Below are positions 25,064-39,200 of a DNA stretch of 64,000 nucleotides, piece by piece; position 1 is the stretch's first letter; each line of letters opens with the position of its first letter. Source of the DNA: Phoronis australis (taxonomy: Eukaryota; Phoronida; Phoronidae). The stretch spans positions 1,328,730 to 1,392,729 of the forward strand of contig NMRA01000012.1 of assembly GCA_002633005.1 (NCBI GenBank). Reading direction: 5' to 3'. The translations under genes and the position numbers were made by a program. The notes beneath the pieces are model-generated. The model worked only from the letters and a program-made list of their open reading frames with translations. It ran no database searches and was not told where the DNA came from.

Positions 25064-28000
25064 CTTTTGACTGCCAAACAAGATTCTCCATTGCCCTCTT
25101 TTAATTTACATAGGCTAGAAGCTGGATTGTCTGGCCAGATACTTCTTATTTTTCTATGCTGTCTGAGACTAATGACGCCAAAACTGCAGTGCACATTATA
25201 TTAAAACCTGAAGACAAACGTAGTTGTGTTGACCTTACATTATGTATTTCCCGCTTTCTTTGTTCGATAATCATTTGGAGCCGTGCCATTTGTAGAAAAT
25301 GGCGCGCTTGAGGTGCCTATTGGCGTTTTGGCACATTCTGTGGTCAGTTATATCTTGCATAGTTTTCGCCATCAGCTCGGCCTAATTGACCACAGATAGA
25401 CTGAAAAAAATATCTGCTTCGTTTTAAACACATTCTAGTCACCTGACCCACAAATTGCTTCCTTCAGGGAGTTGTGAGCCAGGAGTTGTGAGCTAGCTCA
25501 CAGTCTGTGGTTTTTGGCTCTGGCATTAGTCATGTGTGTGATTTTACAGATCTAAGCCGGCACTTATCCAATTTTTTCTCTGGTCGGTTTCCAAAGTTTC
25601 CTCTCTGTACCTAAGTCGGGGCGTGTCTCCTGTAATCGATTAGAGATCTTCAATGCGGACGCCTACTCGTATTTTCCTTTGTGACAGTAATTTAATAGTG
25701 GTTGATGTGAACGGAACTTGTTATTGAAAGTTATTTGCTGTTTGTTTTCACTACCATACGGATTCGAATTGAAGAATTTCAAACAAAACCTTCTGAAGTG
25801 TTGCTTCAAGCAATACTTTCTTATTTCTTTTTTATTTTAGATTTTATTCAGTGATTTCTTGGTTAAAGCAGCTATAATTCAAATCCGTACATGTGATGAC
25901 GCACAGTTTATTTCACCCTTTTCTTTTAGGAAAATGAAAATCTTAGGAAAATGAACAGTAATAAATTAGAAACTATTTAAAACGGGTTCTGTCTACTTTT
26001 TGTCCATTGAGATTTTTGTAGGGTTAGTCAGTATTCAAGAAGCGCACACACACAGGCTGGTAGTGTAGGGTTAATTGAATAATTAAGCAATTAAATGATT
26101 AATTAATTGTCATGCGTGCTTGTATTTAGTTACATGGTCTGCAAACCTTATATAGTATTGGGATATTTTTTATTAAGATGATGTTGTGGTGGAAATTGTC
26201 TTAGAAGGTGCTCATTGACATTTTACAACTTAAGTGTTGGAAAATAGAAGGATGCTATAGATACCTTTGTTTTGTCTCATTTCTGTTATTGCTCAAATGG
26301 TGGTGTTGTTCTCTTGTCAAGGGGGGCTTAATTACAATCGGATTTATGAATAAGTAAATGAATATGCAATCACTTATTGTTGACACCTAGGTGGTACTCC
26401 TTGAATGCGAGTTGTCTGTCTTATTTTATTATCAAATGTGAGTTGTCTGTAATATTTTACATTTATTTTATTCATTTCAAGTGCGATACCTAACTCCGGT
26501 AAAATCTGGCTAATTTCGAACAAATTACAAATATTGTACTTTTTTCATTTCCCAAGGCTGTGAATATCCAGTTTCTCAAAATGTTGTCTAGTAGTATATG
26601 TGGTATAGAACTTAAAAATGATGAATTACAGATTTTGTGCTACTTATTTCTATGAACAAATGAAAAAGTTAAATTTTCTTTAACTGGTGAAATTTTACTG
26701 CACTGGTTTGTTAAAAAGAGGTTGAGAAACAAGACTTGAAATTAAAATTAGAAATGAAATAATTGTGTTCTTTTTATATTTACAATTAATTTGGCAAATG
26801 TCTTGTAAGTTCAGATATTAATTTCATTATTATTGTTGATCTCTTCTAGTTACAACTTTGTTACAACATACCTTTAAATTATTTTTAAATATTTCCCCAT
26901 GTGTTCTTTTATTCTGGTGAGCACTGCGCTTTCTAGTTTATTTGAAACCGCGTCTTTTGTTGCAGATGATAGATCAGGTTGTCGACATTAAGTACAAGCT
27001 TTTTTGTCACGTCCATTAGCTTGCCCTTATTTTTAATCTACTTAACAAAACCGAGATTTCTAGAATAACTTCTGAACATGTTTTTTCGTGTTAAACCAAT
27101 CCCTTTAGTATTGAGGATCAGAGGGGTCGCGTGTTAGGTGTCAATTTCAGTCTGATAGATAAAGAACAGCTCTCTGTTGAAAAGGTAATTTGGCCACCAT
27201 AATCTTTTTATACAGTTCTTTGTATTTCTCTTTTTTAAAATTTATTGTAATTCAAAATGGTTTAGATTTTTTTGGCAAATCCTAGTAAATGTAGGTTGCA
27301 CAATGTCAAGTTATATGTGTTGCAAACGTACTCTACATAGCTAAAGTACAAAAATGTTATAGAATAAAAAAGAATTTTTCATGACAATGATTAAAATTTT
27401 TTTCCAACTACTGAGTGTGTATAACTTGATTTGTTTTTTAACATTTATGCTAAAAAATAATAACAATATATTCTAGGTGATACTAATCGTCTAAACTTGT
27501 TACGGTAAAGGCCTCATCTTTGGATATGAAATAATTATCATTATTATTGGTAGTGTAAAATTTTGACCTTGGATACAAGTGAATTTGCATTCCAGTCCAG
27601 TGTGTTCCCAGAACACGTTCTTCAACTGTGATATGTTTCTCATAATTCTACGCGGTCACAAGCTCACAGACGTGCCTACGGGTACACGCCATGCACCAGC
27701 TAATCACCATGAAGGCGCGCATTGCGTGGAATGTGGAACTAGCCTGAAGTTATAGTGTGTGAACTTTTGTCTCCTTGTGGCGTAGAACAATAACAACCCC
27801 TGTATTGATTGTCTGCTAAGGTAACGCGTTGTTTCTTATTGCCTCTAGAGGTTATTATCGTGCTGTTAATAACCCGCTTAGCTTATAATAAAAGTACACT
27901 CGCAAGAAACGATTTTTATTAAATCCTTAACTATGAGAAGTGGGTTAGTGCAAAAATTATTTTAGTCAAAAACCAACCGTATGTCGTTAATTTAATTATT

Positions 28001-28493
28001 TTAATCCAATTTTGAAGATTTTTCGCTTTTGAATGATTGCAAACTTTGTTGAAGATTCCATGTCGAAAATGAGTTCTATACTGCTACTGAAATCAACTAT
28101 TTCGAAGATTCACTCTAAGTTATAAAGTTGATTGCATTCTAAGAGTCAATCCTGTCAGTAACAAATCAAACTAGTTCTGGTGCAAAAAAACGAAAAAAAG
28201 AATTCAGTCATTCAATTACGTGTTGTCAATTCATTGCTGTAGTATAATTTTTTGTGTTTGGAAGATTTAGTCTCAACATAATTTGGTGTCGTACTCACAA
28301 TATCAACCCTGTTTCGAAAATTCAGTCTTTGAAAAAAATTTTTTGAGAACTAAAATGGCAACATCGGCAGTTGAATTTATCAAATAGTGTTGAATTAACT
28401 AAAATGGTCAATTTTAAAAATTTCTGCGCAGCTACCGATGCTCAACTGGAGTTTGTCTATAATACTTAGTCAACTTCAGTTTCAATTGTTTGT

Positions 28494-28529
28494 GACTGTA
28501 AGGTCTTTATCCCAAAGACGTTTACAGTC
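28494..28529. repeat. Short hairpin, 15-16-bp arms
   Basis: GACTGTAAGGTCTTT pairs with AAAGACGTTTACAGTC across a 5-nt loop. No gene context; chance or a foldback remnant is likely. Confidence 0.55.
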
Positions 28530-31500
28530 TCCGAGAACCAAAAATGTCAAACCTAGTTTACTACAGCTAGTATTGCTGTTTACACCTGCTGGGGCAACAG
28601 CATGATAAGGATTAAGGTTAGCATCATTGTAAATTCCCTGTCATTTGATACTTAAAGTTGTGGCTGAGCTGGCAGATCGTGTTTTCTAGAGGTATCGGTT
28701 TCTCTACGTGTTGGTGGTTCTGTTTCTCCCCGTTTTAAGGTTACATAGTAGCCTAGAAAATTGTCCAAATTAGGCTAATTGTGGAATATAATATCTGGGA
28801 AAGGCTGATCAGATTCACATGAAACAGTCAGTTACTTTGCTTTGCGCACTATTCTCCAAAATGCTTTTAGCAATTGTTTTTTAAATTTCCACTTGTGCAT
28901 GAGGGACTATCAAAAAATAGGACTGATGATTTTGTTGAAAATTAAGTTGCACATTACGCAAGCAAAATGATATTTTAGAAAGCTATGACAGCATCGAATT
29001 CTGCTGACTTTCTGCTTTCAGTAAATATCTATTTTTACTAGGTTTGCAGTTATTTGAATAAATGCGCATATTTGCCAGTAAGGTCCTACATATAATTTTA
29101 ACCTGAATTTGACTTGTCCTCAGGCGAAACCGTGTTCGTCTGGTTCTCTCGTTACAATGAGGGTTACATGAAATTGTCGAGGAGTTCAGTAAAAACCAGC
29201 TGGTTTGTGTTTAACGTCATGCCTATAGTGGCAAAAGTCCTTCATAATCTCGTGACTGATTTGAGCTGGTAAGGGCTGATGTTAATTCATGCTGGTAAGC
29301 ATTCGGCCATGAAGAGATTACTATTACATGGGCACTGTAGTGGTTATTAAGTCACCTGACTCTTACACAGTGGTGGCGATGCCCACTTTTTGTGTTCAAA
29401 TATTATGGTACTGGAGTGTCTGTATTTTCACGTCTTAGTATTGATCAAAGATGAATGTTTGCCATATTTATTATAAGAAGAATGATGTTAGTAATTAGAG
29501 TATTTAATACTTTTTACTTCTATTTTTTAAATGAGTATCGGTGTAAAACTTACATGAGATTATACATCTTGTGATTTCAAATATTTGAAAAATTTGTGGA
29601 AATAAAAAATCTCAAAGTTTCAACATGTTATTGCCACACAGTGCAAACGTATAGGTAAACATCATTAATTAATTTATTTATTTATTCCCACTTCCATCAT
29701 TTTGCACTCATTTTGTATAGTAAAACCTCGTCACGCAAGTTTCAGACTAAAAAATGGAACTGCCCGTTTTCATTGTTCAAAAGCTTCTAACATTGTTGTG
29801 ATCACCCTCAACTTTTCATAACATTGTCTGATTGTAGTTGTGAGGCAGAACTCAAAAGGTGACTACTTAGGTGTAGTTGGTAAACGAACTCTTGAACAAG
29901 GTTGGAAGTCTGCACAGTGAAAGTGTAGAATTAAGTCATCCATATCACACTTGCACATCAATTATTAACTTGCGCAGGTCGAATTTGTGTTGGCGTAGTA
30001 ATAATACGTCAGATATAGCTGCTTGCAAATCAATCTCTTCAAAAGAACTCGTTCACTCGAAAATTCCACTTTTTACTTTTCACTTGTCAATCCACCATTT
30101 TCATTTTTTACCTAACTGTATGGTCATGAACTAAAGCATTCACTGCGCACATTGGTTAGCATTTGAGACACTTGATGACGTCATTAAGTCAAAAACTGAG
30201 AGTAGAAGATGGCATATGATATGATTTGTTATTGTTAGAGGAAGGTAAAAAAGGCGAAATATAACCTGTAAGACCGTTTATGGTTTTCTAAACATGTCAA
30301 AGAATTTAATTTAGTTAGTACTACCACATTGACCAAGAATTTTCCTCCCGTACTTTTGTTTTATATCCATTTAGCCAAGTGGTGAAAAGCCCTCCTAGGG
30401 ACCTTCAGCTATGTTTAAGAGCCCAGTGTTGGCTATAGTTTGGTGCTACTTACTAAATTTTGTTTTCCATAGTGTGTCCTAATAGTCATTTTCCAACATA
30501 GCGGCGACATGACATCAAGCCCTCAAATTGCCGTTGTTTGCGATAGGATATTGAAACGATTCACCCAAAAATTGTCTCAAAATGTCCATGAATGATAGAA
30601 ATTGCATTCATCCTTGTCAATTCGGGGGCCCCTCTTGTACACAGTAAGTAGAAATAGGTCAAGCGAAAAACGCATTTGTGCTATCGCAATGTTAAAGAAT
30701 TGTATGTAGAATGTTTCATAGTGGTAAGATTGTACTGTACTTGTAGTTGTCTTGACTCTACCCTTCTCTGTTTTGTGCAGCACCAACAGTTCCAGATGGC
30801 ATTTACCACAGAGATGGGCTTTATTGATGCTTTTGTGGTTGACAAATTTCAATTGTGTGGTTTTCACTAATGTCAATTATTTGAAATCAATAGGAATATT
30901 TAATCCAGGTACATAATTGCTTTGTTCTGCCATGGTATCATCTCTTTGTTGCTAATAAATTTATTACTACCAAACCACAACTCTGTGGGATCAAGCCTTG
31001 TGGTTTAGTCACGTAATCTTTACTCTTTTGTCTTTTGCCAAATACCATCAAACGATGATCACGTTTTATTGCATCTGAGGAAATGGATAATTTCACAAGT
31101 GAGAGTACTCCATACATATTTCATTTTCTGGCTGAATTTGTGGTTTTGATACTCTGTGAAATGTGCAAAAATCATCAAATAAGATTTAATTGGTTTAGTA
31201 TTACAGCACTACAATATTATTTAATTAATCATATTGTGTAATTTGTTCATTGATTGTTTGTCTTGTGAGGATGATATGCATTAATTTTAGATTATTTCCA
31301 TACAACAGAAATGAGCATTATTCATAGAGTGATTTTAATAATTAAGAAACTGAAACATTTTAATTTAATTAAACACGTGCCACAATCTTGGAATAGTCTT
31401 TGTTCAAAAAATAAATTCAAATACAAGTATTAATGTCATGTAAATCTTTGCGGAATGTGTGAAAGTGTTAAACCTTTAGCAATGTTGATTTGATGAGTTA

Positions 31501-31848
31501 GCTTTTGTTATATTTTGCACAAAAATAATAAACAAAACTGTTTTTCCATTTTGTAAAGAATGCTACAAATACTCAAAATGATGCCATGTATTTTAAGGTG
31601 ATAGCTACTCTGTACAATCTTACATGAAACTGAAGCTTAAGGTTATTTGGTACCATCCTTTTGAAGAATGAAATTTCTGAAATAACTTTTTAATTATTAA
31701 GTAATGCCCAGCTGTTTCTAATCATGTGACTATGTTTGTTTTCAAAAAGTCTTGCTTTTTCACGGACATTTCGCTATTTCCACAAACAAGATTGTTTCAC
31801 AAGGAACTTGCAAATTCTGTTTCTTTATTCTAGTAAAGCATTAGTGTG

Positions 31849-31977
31849 ATTTTCTTTGAAGGTCTTTTATCCCAGACTGCTGCCGTCAAAGTTTAAGACT
31901 TGAATATTCCTTGAAAAAAATGCCTGTCTTGATTTTTGACAGCCAAACTCTGGGGCTATAAAGACCTTAAAGAAAAT
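31849..31977. mobile_element. Foldback sequence with about 45-bp imperfect arms
   Basis: ATTTTCTTTGAAGGTCTTTT near 31849 pairs with AAAGACCTTAAAGAAAAT near 31960-31977, and CAGACTGCTG pairs with the CAGCCAAACTCTG region. The stem is interrupted. Probably a decayed inverted-repeat element. Confidence 0.6.
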
Positions 31978-33941
31978 GCCAGGCACTCTTTTATAAAGAA
32001 TTTGCGTGGATTGTGCAAAAAATTAAGTGATCTCCGTGAAAAATCAGGATTTATGAGGAAAACATAACCATGCGATTACGAACATTGGTTGTTGCTTAGT
32101 TGAAATTCTGTGACCATCAAGAATTTTAAAAATATGTAGTTTTGCAGGTCTACTGTTAACATTTAAAATGTTTTTTTAAGAAATTGGATCCTTGGCTTTA
32201 CTTTTGTTGTTTTTGTTGGTTTTAGGGATATGTTCAATGGCCTATTTAGAGCAGCACAAAAAGCTTGATATCTTGGCATTGTTCCATTGTTTAAAGCCCA
32301 CAGGACTTTAATTAAGTGTATTCACATTGTTGCCAGTTTACAATTTTTAATAATTTTTTGGATGTAGCTAGAACTTTGGATCTGCTCGTCAATTTTTTGC
32401 TGTTCTTCATAGTTTTAGTTAGAAATTCAGGCACCCAAAAGTCTTGTCGTTTTCACTCGCGCTTTTGTTGTCAGACCGCTGATAGTTTACAAGAATGCTG
32501 TTGTTATCAACATGTTAAGGTGTTTATTTCGGAGAGTTCGCGTATTTTTAACATTAATTGGTTTTCACATTCTCACTTTAAAACCACTAATGGTTGATGA
32601 GAAATATAACTGCTGGCAAAAACGACTCCTTTGCGGAAAGCACGTCTGTCTGGCAAAAACGCATGCCAGCATTTTCGCCTCTGATGTGAACCAAGTATTA
32701 AGCCTGTTTGTGTGGGATTCACCATAACTTCTGGTAAGGTGATTAATCCGCTGACTCAAACCTGGTTGTTACTGCAAACTGATTTGTAGGTGTTACCCTC
32801 AACTTACCTTTTTGGTTTGTTCCCAAGTTACGAGTCTTCTTTCTTTTCTGTTCAGGTTCTGAACATCCCTGTATTTTTTAAAGTAATGCATCTTATAATT
32901 GAACACAACTAGGAAGTCGCGGTGGGCATGATATCTAATGGTCTGTTGATGTTTCAACTGCTTCATATAGTTTTTGATTATAGAATGTGGATTTTTTCCA
33001 ATTTAGAAAGTTGCAATTATTTTGGATAAAATGCTTTATTAGGGTATCAGCGAGAAAAAGTCATTTTCTGAGATCAGCCTGCAACCCTGCTGGCGAAACT
33101 AAACTCCACTTGATAAGTGGCAAGAGTCTATTTAACTGGTCAATGACCTCAATTTCAGGGAATATTTGGCAGACAACTGGGATAATTGTGGCAATATTGA
33201 GAAATTAAAAAACAACAGATTTCATTGTTTTATAGCTCTGGTCAAAGCTAATAATTTCAAGAAATCTATCCCATCAAACAAAAAAGGCATTAATAATGTC
33301 CCTTTAAGTGTCTTACAGTAACTATTTTTTGTCTTTTTTATGAATTTTTCTCCACCAGTGTTATGTGGATAATAGTCTACTTGGGACTGTTACAAAATAA
33401 ACATTTTACCTGTAAGTACTAAGGACATTATGTATTTACAGAATTTACCGGTACGATTGTATGCACTGTGTAACTTATGTTAGGATTAGTATTTATTTAC
33501 ATATTTTTGTGAGTATTCAAGCTTTCATTAAATATTGATGATTTTATATCTTTTGTAAACTACAAGAACCAAACATAGGTGTTGCTGTTGCTGTAACTGT
33601 GGTAACTGTTTGCAGTCTTGTTTTACTTTGGAATGATTTAGCGCATTTTCAACTTTGGGCAGTATTACCCATTGTAAAATAATTTAAATTGTATTTTCAG
33701 GATCACTAGTGTTTTTGAATTAAAAGTTCAGTGGTGTTTTCAATCTTTTTGCCTTTGTATTTTCTGATTTGATATATTACATCTTTAACATGAACACAGA
33801 TGAATATTACCTAACATACGGCTGGTGGTGTTGTTGTTTTTGGTTGTGATTTTGTCTTAAAGGGATGATGACTATTTCATATGTGAAAGAAAATTGATTA
33901 GTACATGTTCGACAGAATCCAGTGTTGAGTGCCAAGTCAGT

Positions 33942-34012
33942 TTGTGTGTGTGTGAGTGTGTGTGTGTGTGTGTGTGCGTGCGTGCGTGTGTTTTGTGTGT
34001 TTTGTGTGCGTG
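33942..34012. repeat. (TG)n microsatellite with TGCG and TTTTG interruptions
   Basis: A TG-rich tract about 1 kb upstream of the ataxin-1 family exon. Overlapping minus-strand ORFs reading His-Thr repeats are artefacts. Confidence 0.95.
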
Positions 34013-34920
34013 GTGGAACTTTTTCTGTTGCACCATCCTATGATCCAAAGACATGAACGAATAGGCGTATCAGGTAGGGGGGCAATTGGTCCTCCAAATT
34101 CAAGCAAAAAGTGCAGGCAAGTTAGGAAATGATTTTGGCAAATTAAATTGCATTTCGCCACTGTTCAGCTGTCAATGTCAAATTCTTAACTGAAGTGCTT
34201 TTGAGTTTAAAAACAATGCTAATTTTAAGGTTTGCCAACGCCAATAAACTCTGAATAATTTTCTCGAGTCGCTGATGATAACGAAGCTGTTGTTGGTATC
34301 AAAAGAGAATATTAGGAGACCAATTTTATAAGAGTAAAAGACCTAACTCGACTTCAATTTTTCATTAGCTAAACAAGGCAAAATGCAGCTTTATGAAAGT
34401 AATTGGACAAAACAATCACTCGGCCGAAGACCAGGATCCAAATACGCTTTTGCATGTATGGTAATCCTTCAGTCATTTTGCAGGAACGTAACTTTCTACA
34501 ATTGCCATTATTTGGTTTTATGAAGGCCAACTTGGTTGTGGAAAGTAATCCGAATTGATCAAGTGTTGTTCCTTGGCTGTTGTGCAGTGTATATGATGCT
34601 AATAACGAACTAGTGTTTTTTACTAAATAAAATTCTACTTTTTTGCTATGTGATCTGTTCAATAGATGAATAATTGGCGTGGTCTTGGATGGGTGACAAT
34701 AGTGGACGTTGGAGAGAGATGAATTCATCTTCATTGAGCTTTCACTTGCGATGCTTTGTCGAGTTGCACCTTTCCTGGGAATTGAATGTTTAAACAAACC
34801 TTTTCTGGAATTAACTTATGTATTTTGAAAGTATCATAGATATCAAGCAGTGTATTTAGATATTGTGTTTCACTTATGCATTTTAGTAACTGTAACAATG
34901 TACTGATTTTCTTTTTGTAG

Positions 34921-36265
34921 GATTGGCTGATAACCAGTCTCTGCTATGCGGGGAGTCCATGCTGAAAGCGAGTCCCCCTGGTGACCAAAGTGCAAAAGTT
35001 GACAGTATCTTATGGAAGTCGATAGACTCTGACAATAACAATCTGCCACCTGTTGGAAAGCATGTGAACAGTGCCCCGCCAAGTGATGAGGGCAAACGAA
35101 TGAATTCTGGCGGCCATGATAGAATGACCGGTCCGGGAACCACTACATCCAATGATAGTTGGTTAATCCAAGTCACGTCGCAACAGGCACGCGGACACAG
35201 CCTCCGCTCAGAACACGATGTTCAGCACGCCATGCTACCCTTGCCAGCCAGCGCGGGGGTGCAGTCAGGTGTATTCCGACCCCCGCTCACGGTGGGTGAA
35301 CGGCCCCACCTGCTCTACTCAGGACAGTACCCTCAGTACACGACAGGAAGTTCTCTGCAACGATACTCTCCGACACTCTACTCCCAACAAGGCACTCTCA
35401 GCTCTTTGCATCCGCCGTACTACTATCCGGCCAGCTACAGCGCCCCCTACCAGGGACGTCCGTTGTTGCCGCATGACTACCCCTCGTACTCGGCCGTCCT
35501 AGCCAGTATGGGCAGCCATGTTCAGTCTCAGCTACCTCGTTCCCCGTTTCCATTGCCAGCTGCGATACCTCATCAGTTTCCACACCCGAGTGCCACTGCC
35601 AGTGTAGGCACAGGGCGAACGGGTAGCCAGAGCAACCCCAGCACGCACGCGTTGCTGAGTGATCCTCATAGACAGACACTTCGATCTCATCCTATGTCAC
35701 GTGATAACAAAGACATAGAGAGTAGAACTTTACTGCAACCACCACAGCGCCGACCGTTGTCACCCCATGGTGGCGCCGAGCGGAAACTCGTGTCCTCGCC
35801 GCATGAGCGAAGGGCAGAGCACAGACGATCTCCAGACATACGAGAGAAGAGACTCTCATCTAGTTCAACACAGGAAGGCACGCTGAGACAGAGACTCAGT
35901 GCCAGACCCTCAGATATAGGTGTAGAAAGTGCACAGTTGGGCGACAGTTCGCGCAGACGACACAGCGAACGCTCGCCAAAACGTTTACGTCAGTCTTTGG
36001 GGCATCCGCCCCCATTACAACAGTCATCAAGCACGGCACCACCCGTCACCCCNATTTCCCGCCCCACTTCAACAAAGGCTCAATTATCCAACTTGCTAAT
36101 GGTGAACTGAAGCGTGTCGAGGAACTGCGGACTGAGGACTTTGTGGACAGTGCCGATCACAGTAGTGACTTGAAAATAGACTCCAGTACAGTGGTGCGGA
36201 TCGATCAACAGCCAGAGAAGGGCACAGTCATATTGGGCTTCTCTGTTGGCGAGCATCGCGTGCAG
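34921..36265 (+). CDS. ATXN1-like: Ataxin-1 family exon: N-terminal low-complexity region and first part of AXH
   Basis: The acceptor is a pyrimidine run ending TTTTTGTAG at 34920 and the donor is CAG|gtaatt at 36266. Codons start at 34923 (Leu-Ala-Asp-Asn) and stay open to 36052. At 35487-35516 the reading YSAVLASMGS resembles the YSTLLANMGS segment that precedes the polyglutamine tract in human ataxin-1. Downstream are Arg/Ser-rich stretches (35800-36000) that could act as nuclear-localisation or phosphorylation regions; that role is inference. At N36053 the frame must gain one base (or lose two) for the AXH frame (codons from 36056) to follow. Without that correction the ORF runs into a TGA ending at 36110. 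Codon content is clearly GC-richer than the flanking intron. Confidence 0.93.
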
Positions 36266-39200
36266 GTAATTGAGGTGGTAGAATGAATCTAATCAAAACT
36301 ACCATTCTTGTCCTGAATGATGCCCGTTACATTAGTCAGGAGGCATGGTACATAGTGTTAGGGCCACTGCAGACTGAGAGCCATGAGCTCAGCCACCTGC
36401 CTTCAGTGAATGATTGTTGAGCTGACAGATCACGTCAAGGTGTGAACTGGGAGCTAATTCATTCAATTGTTGTTTTATTTTCATGCCTTGACCAGAGCTG
36501 TTTGCTCAGCTATGATTCACTTGAGACAGACAGATGAGCTGGTAAGTTTTCAGTCTGTGGTGGCCCTTTATGTATAAGTACATATCTACCATACGTGACC
36601 TCAGTGACGGCCATAATCTTTGTGAGGTGGCACATTTGTCGATGCATAAATTCAGAACTACTGTACATTTTGTATTAGTGGCTATGACAGTTTTTTTGAA
36701 GTGTTTGGGGTGCAGTTCTCACAAACAGCTGAATCGTACCAATGCACTAAGAAATATATTTTTTGTCAATCGCCTTGCATGCAGTATCAGAAAAAAAACA
36801 TCTCACTAATTTCGGACAAAAAAATCGCCAAAATTGTGCTTTTTTCATTTTCAGGGGCTTCCAACATTGTTGCGGATGCCCACAATTTCAAACTATTGTT
36901 TGATAATAGCTGTAATGCCAAACAAGTATTAAGTTGGTGCAACTATCTTTTATAGGAAAAATGAGATTTCACGTGTCAGCCATATTGTTTCGGCTGTGTT
37001 GTGTCCTAAATTGATGAGATTTTCCTGTAATGTACTGTTTTTAAGTGACAGATGAGTATATTAAGTGTGTTTTGGGAGTTGGAATTATTGCTAGTGGCAT
37101 TTAAAGGTTTAAAAAGTCATGAAATTATTGGGAGTTGGGGGTGGATTTTCAGTGATTATGGTCATTAACCACTACAACTTCTGTAAATAGATGTAATATA
37201 TCAGAAATTGATAAACAACTTTGTTATTGGCAGTCCAGCAACTGTGGCGATGTTAGTGTTTCTTTTAAAATTTGACATGTTTTAATTTTCTTCTTTTTAT
37301 TTGTCTATTTATTTGTTTATTATTTACTTATTTAGTAATTTCATCTCTATTAATTTATTGAATCTTTAACCGATGTTGTTATTGGTGCCGAAACATCTCG
37401 TATTTTGCAAACAATGGTACACTTGTTTAATCAATGAGGGCATTAGTGCTGCAACTAAATTGATCTGCTTGACTAATCCTGTTAATCACATTCACCAAGC
37501 TAAAAAAGTACACAATCGTATTCAAGGTTGGCCATTATTATTCAAGCTTGGACAATATTATGCACGCTTGGGCAATATAACTGAGGTTGGCCAATATTAT
37601 TCAAGCTTTTTGGGTCTACTTTATTAAAGACTTAATACTAAGCTTGCAAAACCTTGCTGGAAATATGTTTACGTTACATAGGACTGTATCGAGAAGTCTT
37701 TGTATTTAACCAAATCTAAAAAACTATAAATTTTAACTCATTAAAAGTATATATTTTCTGAAAGTAGAAAGTCTGTAGAATTTCGTTTTCAGCTTTTTAC
37801 TAATCTGTTATTTCTTGGGTAACATGCCCATATTTTTTTATTTTTAAGTACAATTTAAGAAAAAATGAAAGGGACATTGACAGCTAAACAACAGTATCTT
37901 TTGTTTTCGATGAGGTCTCAAAAATGCTGTTGTTTCATAAAATATTCCGTTTTATGCTATTTTAGAGCTTTTTCATGCAAAAGTGGAAAATTTTAAAAAC
38001 TATAGCATTTTAGAGAGTGGTGCATAAAGCTTAGTATTTAGATGTTTCATATGGATCCGACCAGGAATTTCTTAGAATGGGATGACAAGCCACTAGAAGT
38101 CAGCCAAAAGTCGAATTTTTAATAGTCCATCAAAGTGGAAATTTTAAAAACATTTTCTAGCAGTATTTTGTCGTTGTACAAACCTTAGTATTTGAAAGTT
38201 TCATGTGAATCCGATCTGCCATTTCTGAGATACGATGTTTGAAATTTAGCCAAATGTAGACACCTTTCCATGGTCCGACACTTGAGTGTAGACAACGCTG
38301 TTACACTGGAACAGGGTTGTGTTCCATGTATACGAGAAACTCGTAGAATAGCAAGATCACACAAGATCACACCAAATCATATGCGTTTAAGGCTAGTGTT
38401 TCACTAGTAGAATGCCCAGGACCTTAGTAGGTTGCCATACCAAAATGGTGGCCACTGAAGTGATTGGTCGGTGAGGTTGGAATGTTGAATTATGCGATAT
38501 AATTCACTGTTTCCCGTCACGAGCAAAGATTTCATGCCATAAGTGTTTTGCAATTGTGATGGCTGTACGGAACGAACCCTGGGTCATAGGATGTGCTCAT
38601 TTTGATGACTAATCGGTAATTAAACAAGTCATTCTTGGTGACTGAATTCGCTAAAGATTAAGCTTGAATTATATTAGTGAGCACAAGAAAATTCAAACTT
38701 GAACAAAATATCGAAATAAGTCAACATGCAGTTAAGCTTCTTTAAGTGTGGTCAAATTTAGCTAAGAAAGCTCAAGGTCTGTGAACATGTACCAGCAATA
38801 TCCTGTCCTAACAATAGTCACAACCTAATAATTTCCAATTTGACTAATTTGTTAATTATTGTTCCTGTAACTTACTGACTTAATGAGGATTTTTCCTGAT
38901 GCCTCAGCTTTTTACCAAGAAATAAGTATGGCTATTGAGTTGTTAAATCCTTGGTAAAATTCAGATTTATTCACCACAGTTTTGTTAAAGTTAGATTTCT
39001 TCATCACAGTTTGGGTAAAATTCAGATTTCTTCATTCAGTATAGGACGCAACATGGCAGACAAGGGAAATTTTATTTTTTTCGTAAAAGATAAGTTACAC
39101 CAAATATATGCTTTATCATTTTAAATTATTATGGTATATATCTACAGTAACCATAGCTACAAAAGACGATGTTTTGAGAAATTCTTGGCATTCACAGTAA

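Larger units (their letters stand above)
25064..33941. other. Gene-free AT-rich stretch upstream of the ataxin-1 family exon
   Basis: Only the hairpins at 28494 and 31849 stand out. No ORF resembles a known protein. Confidence 0.45.

Noticed and set aside
33872-34161. His-Thr-rich minus-strand ORFs
   Set aside because: Translation of a (CA)n microsatellite.
34369-34797. 142-codon minus-strand ORF just upstream of the ataxin-1 family exon
   Set aside because: It is the longest ORF outside the repeats and the ataxin-1 family exons, but about one of this length is expected by chance in 64 kb of such DNA, and no domain or family is recognisable.
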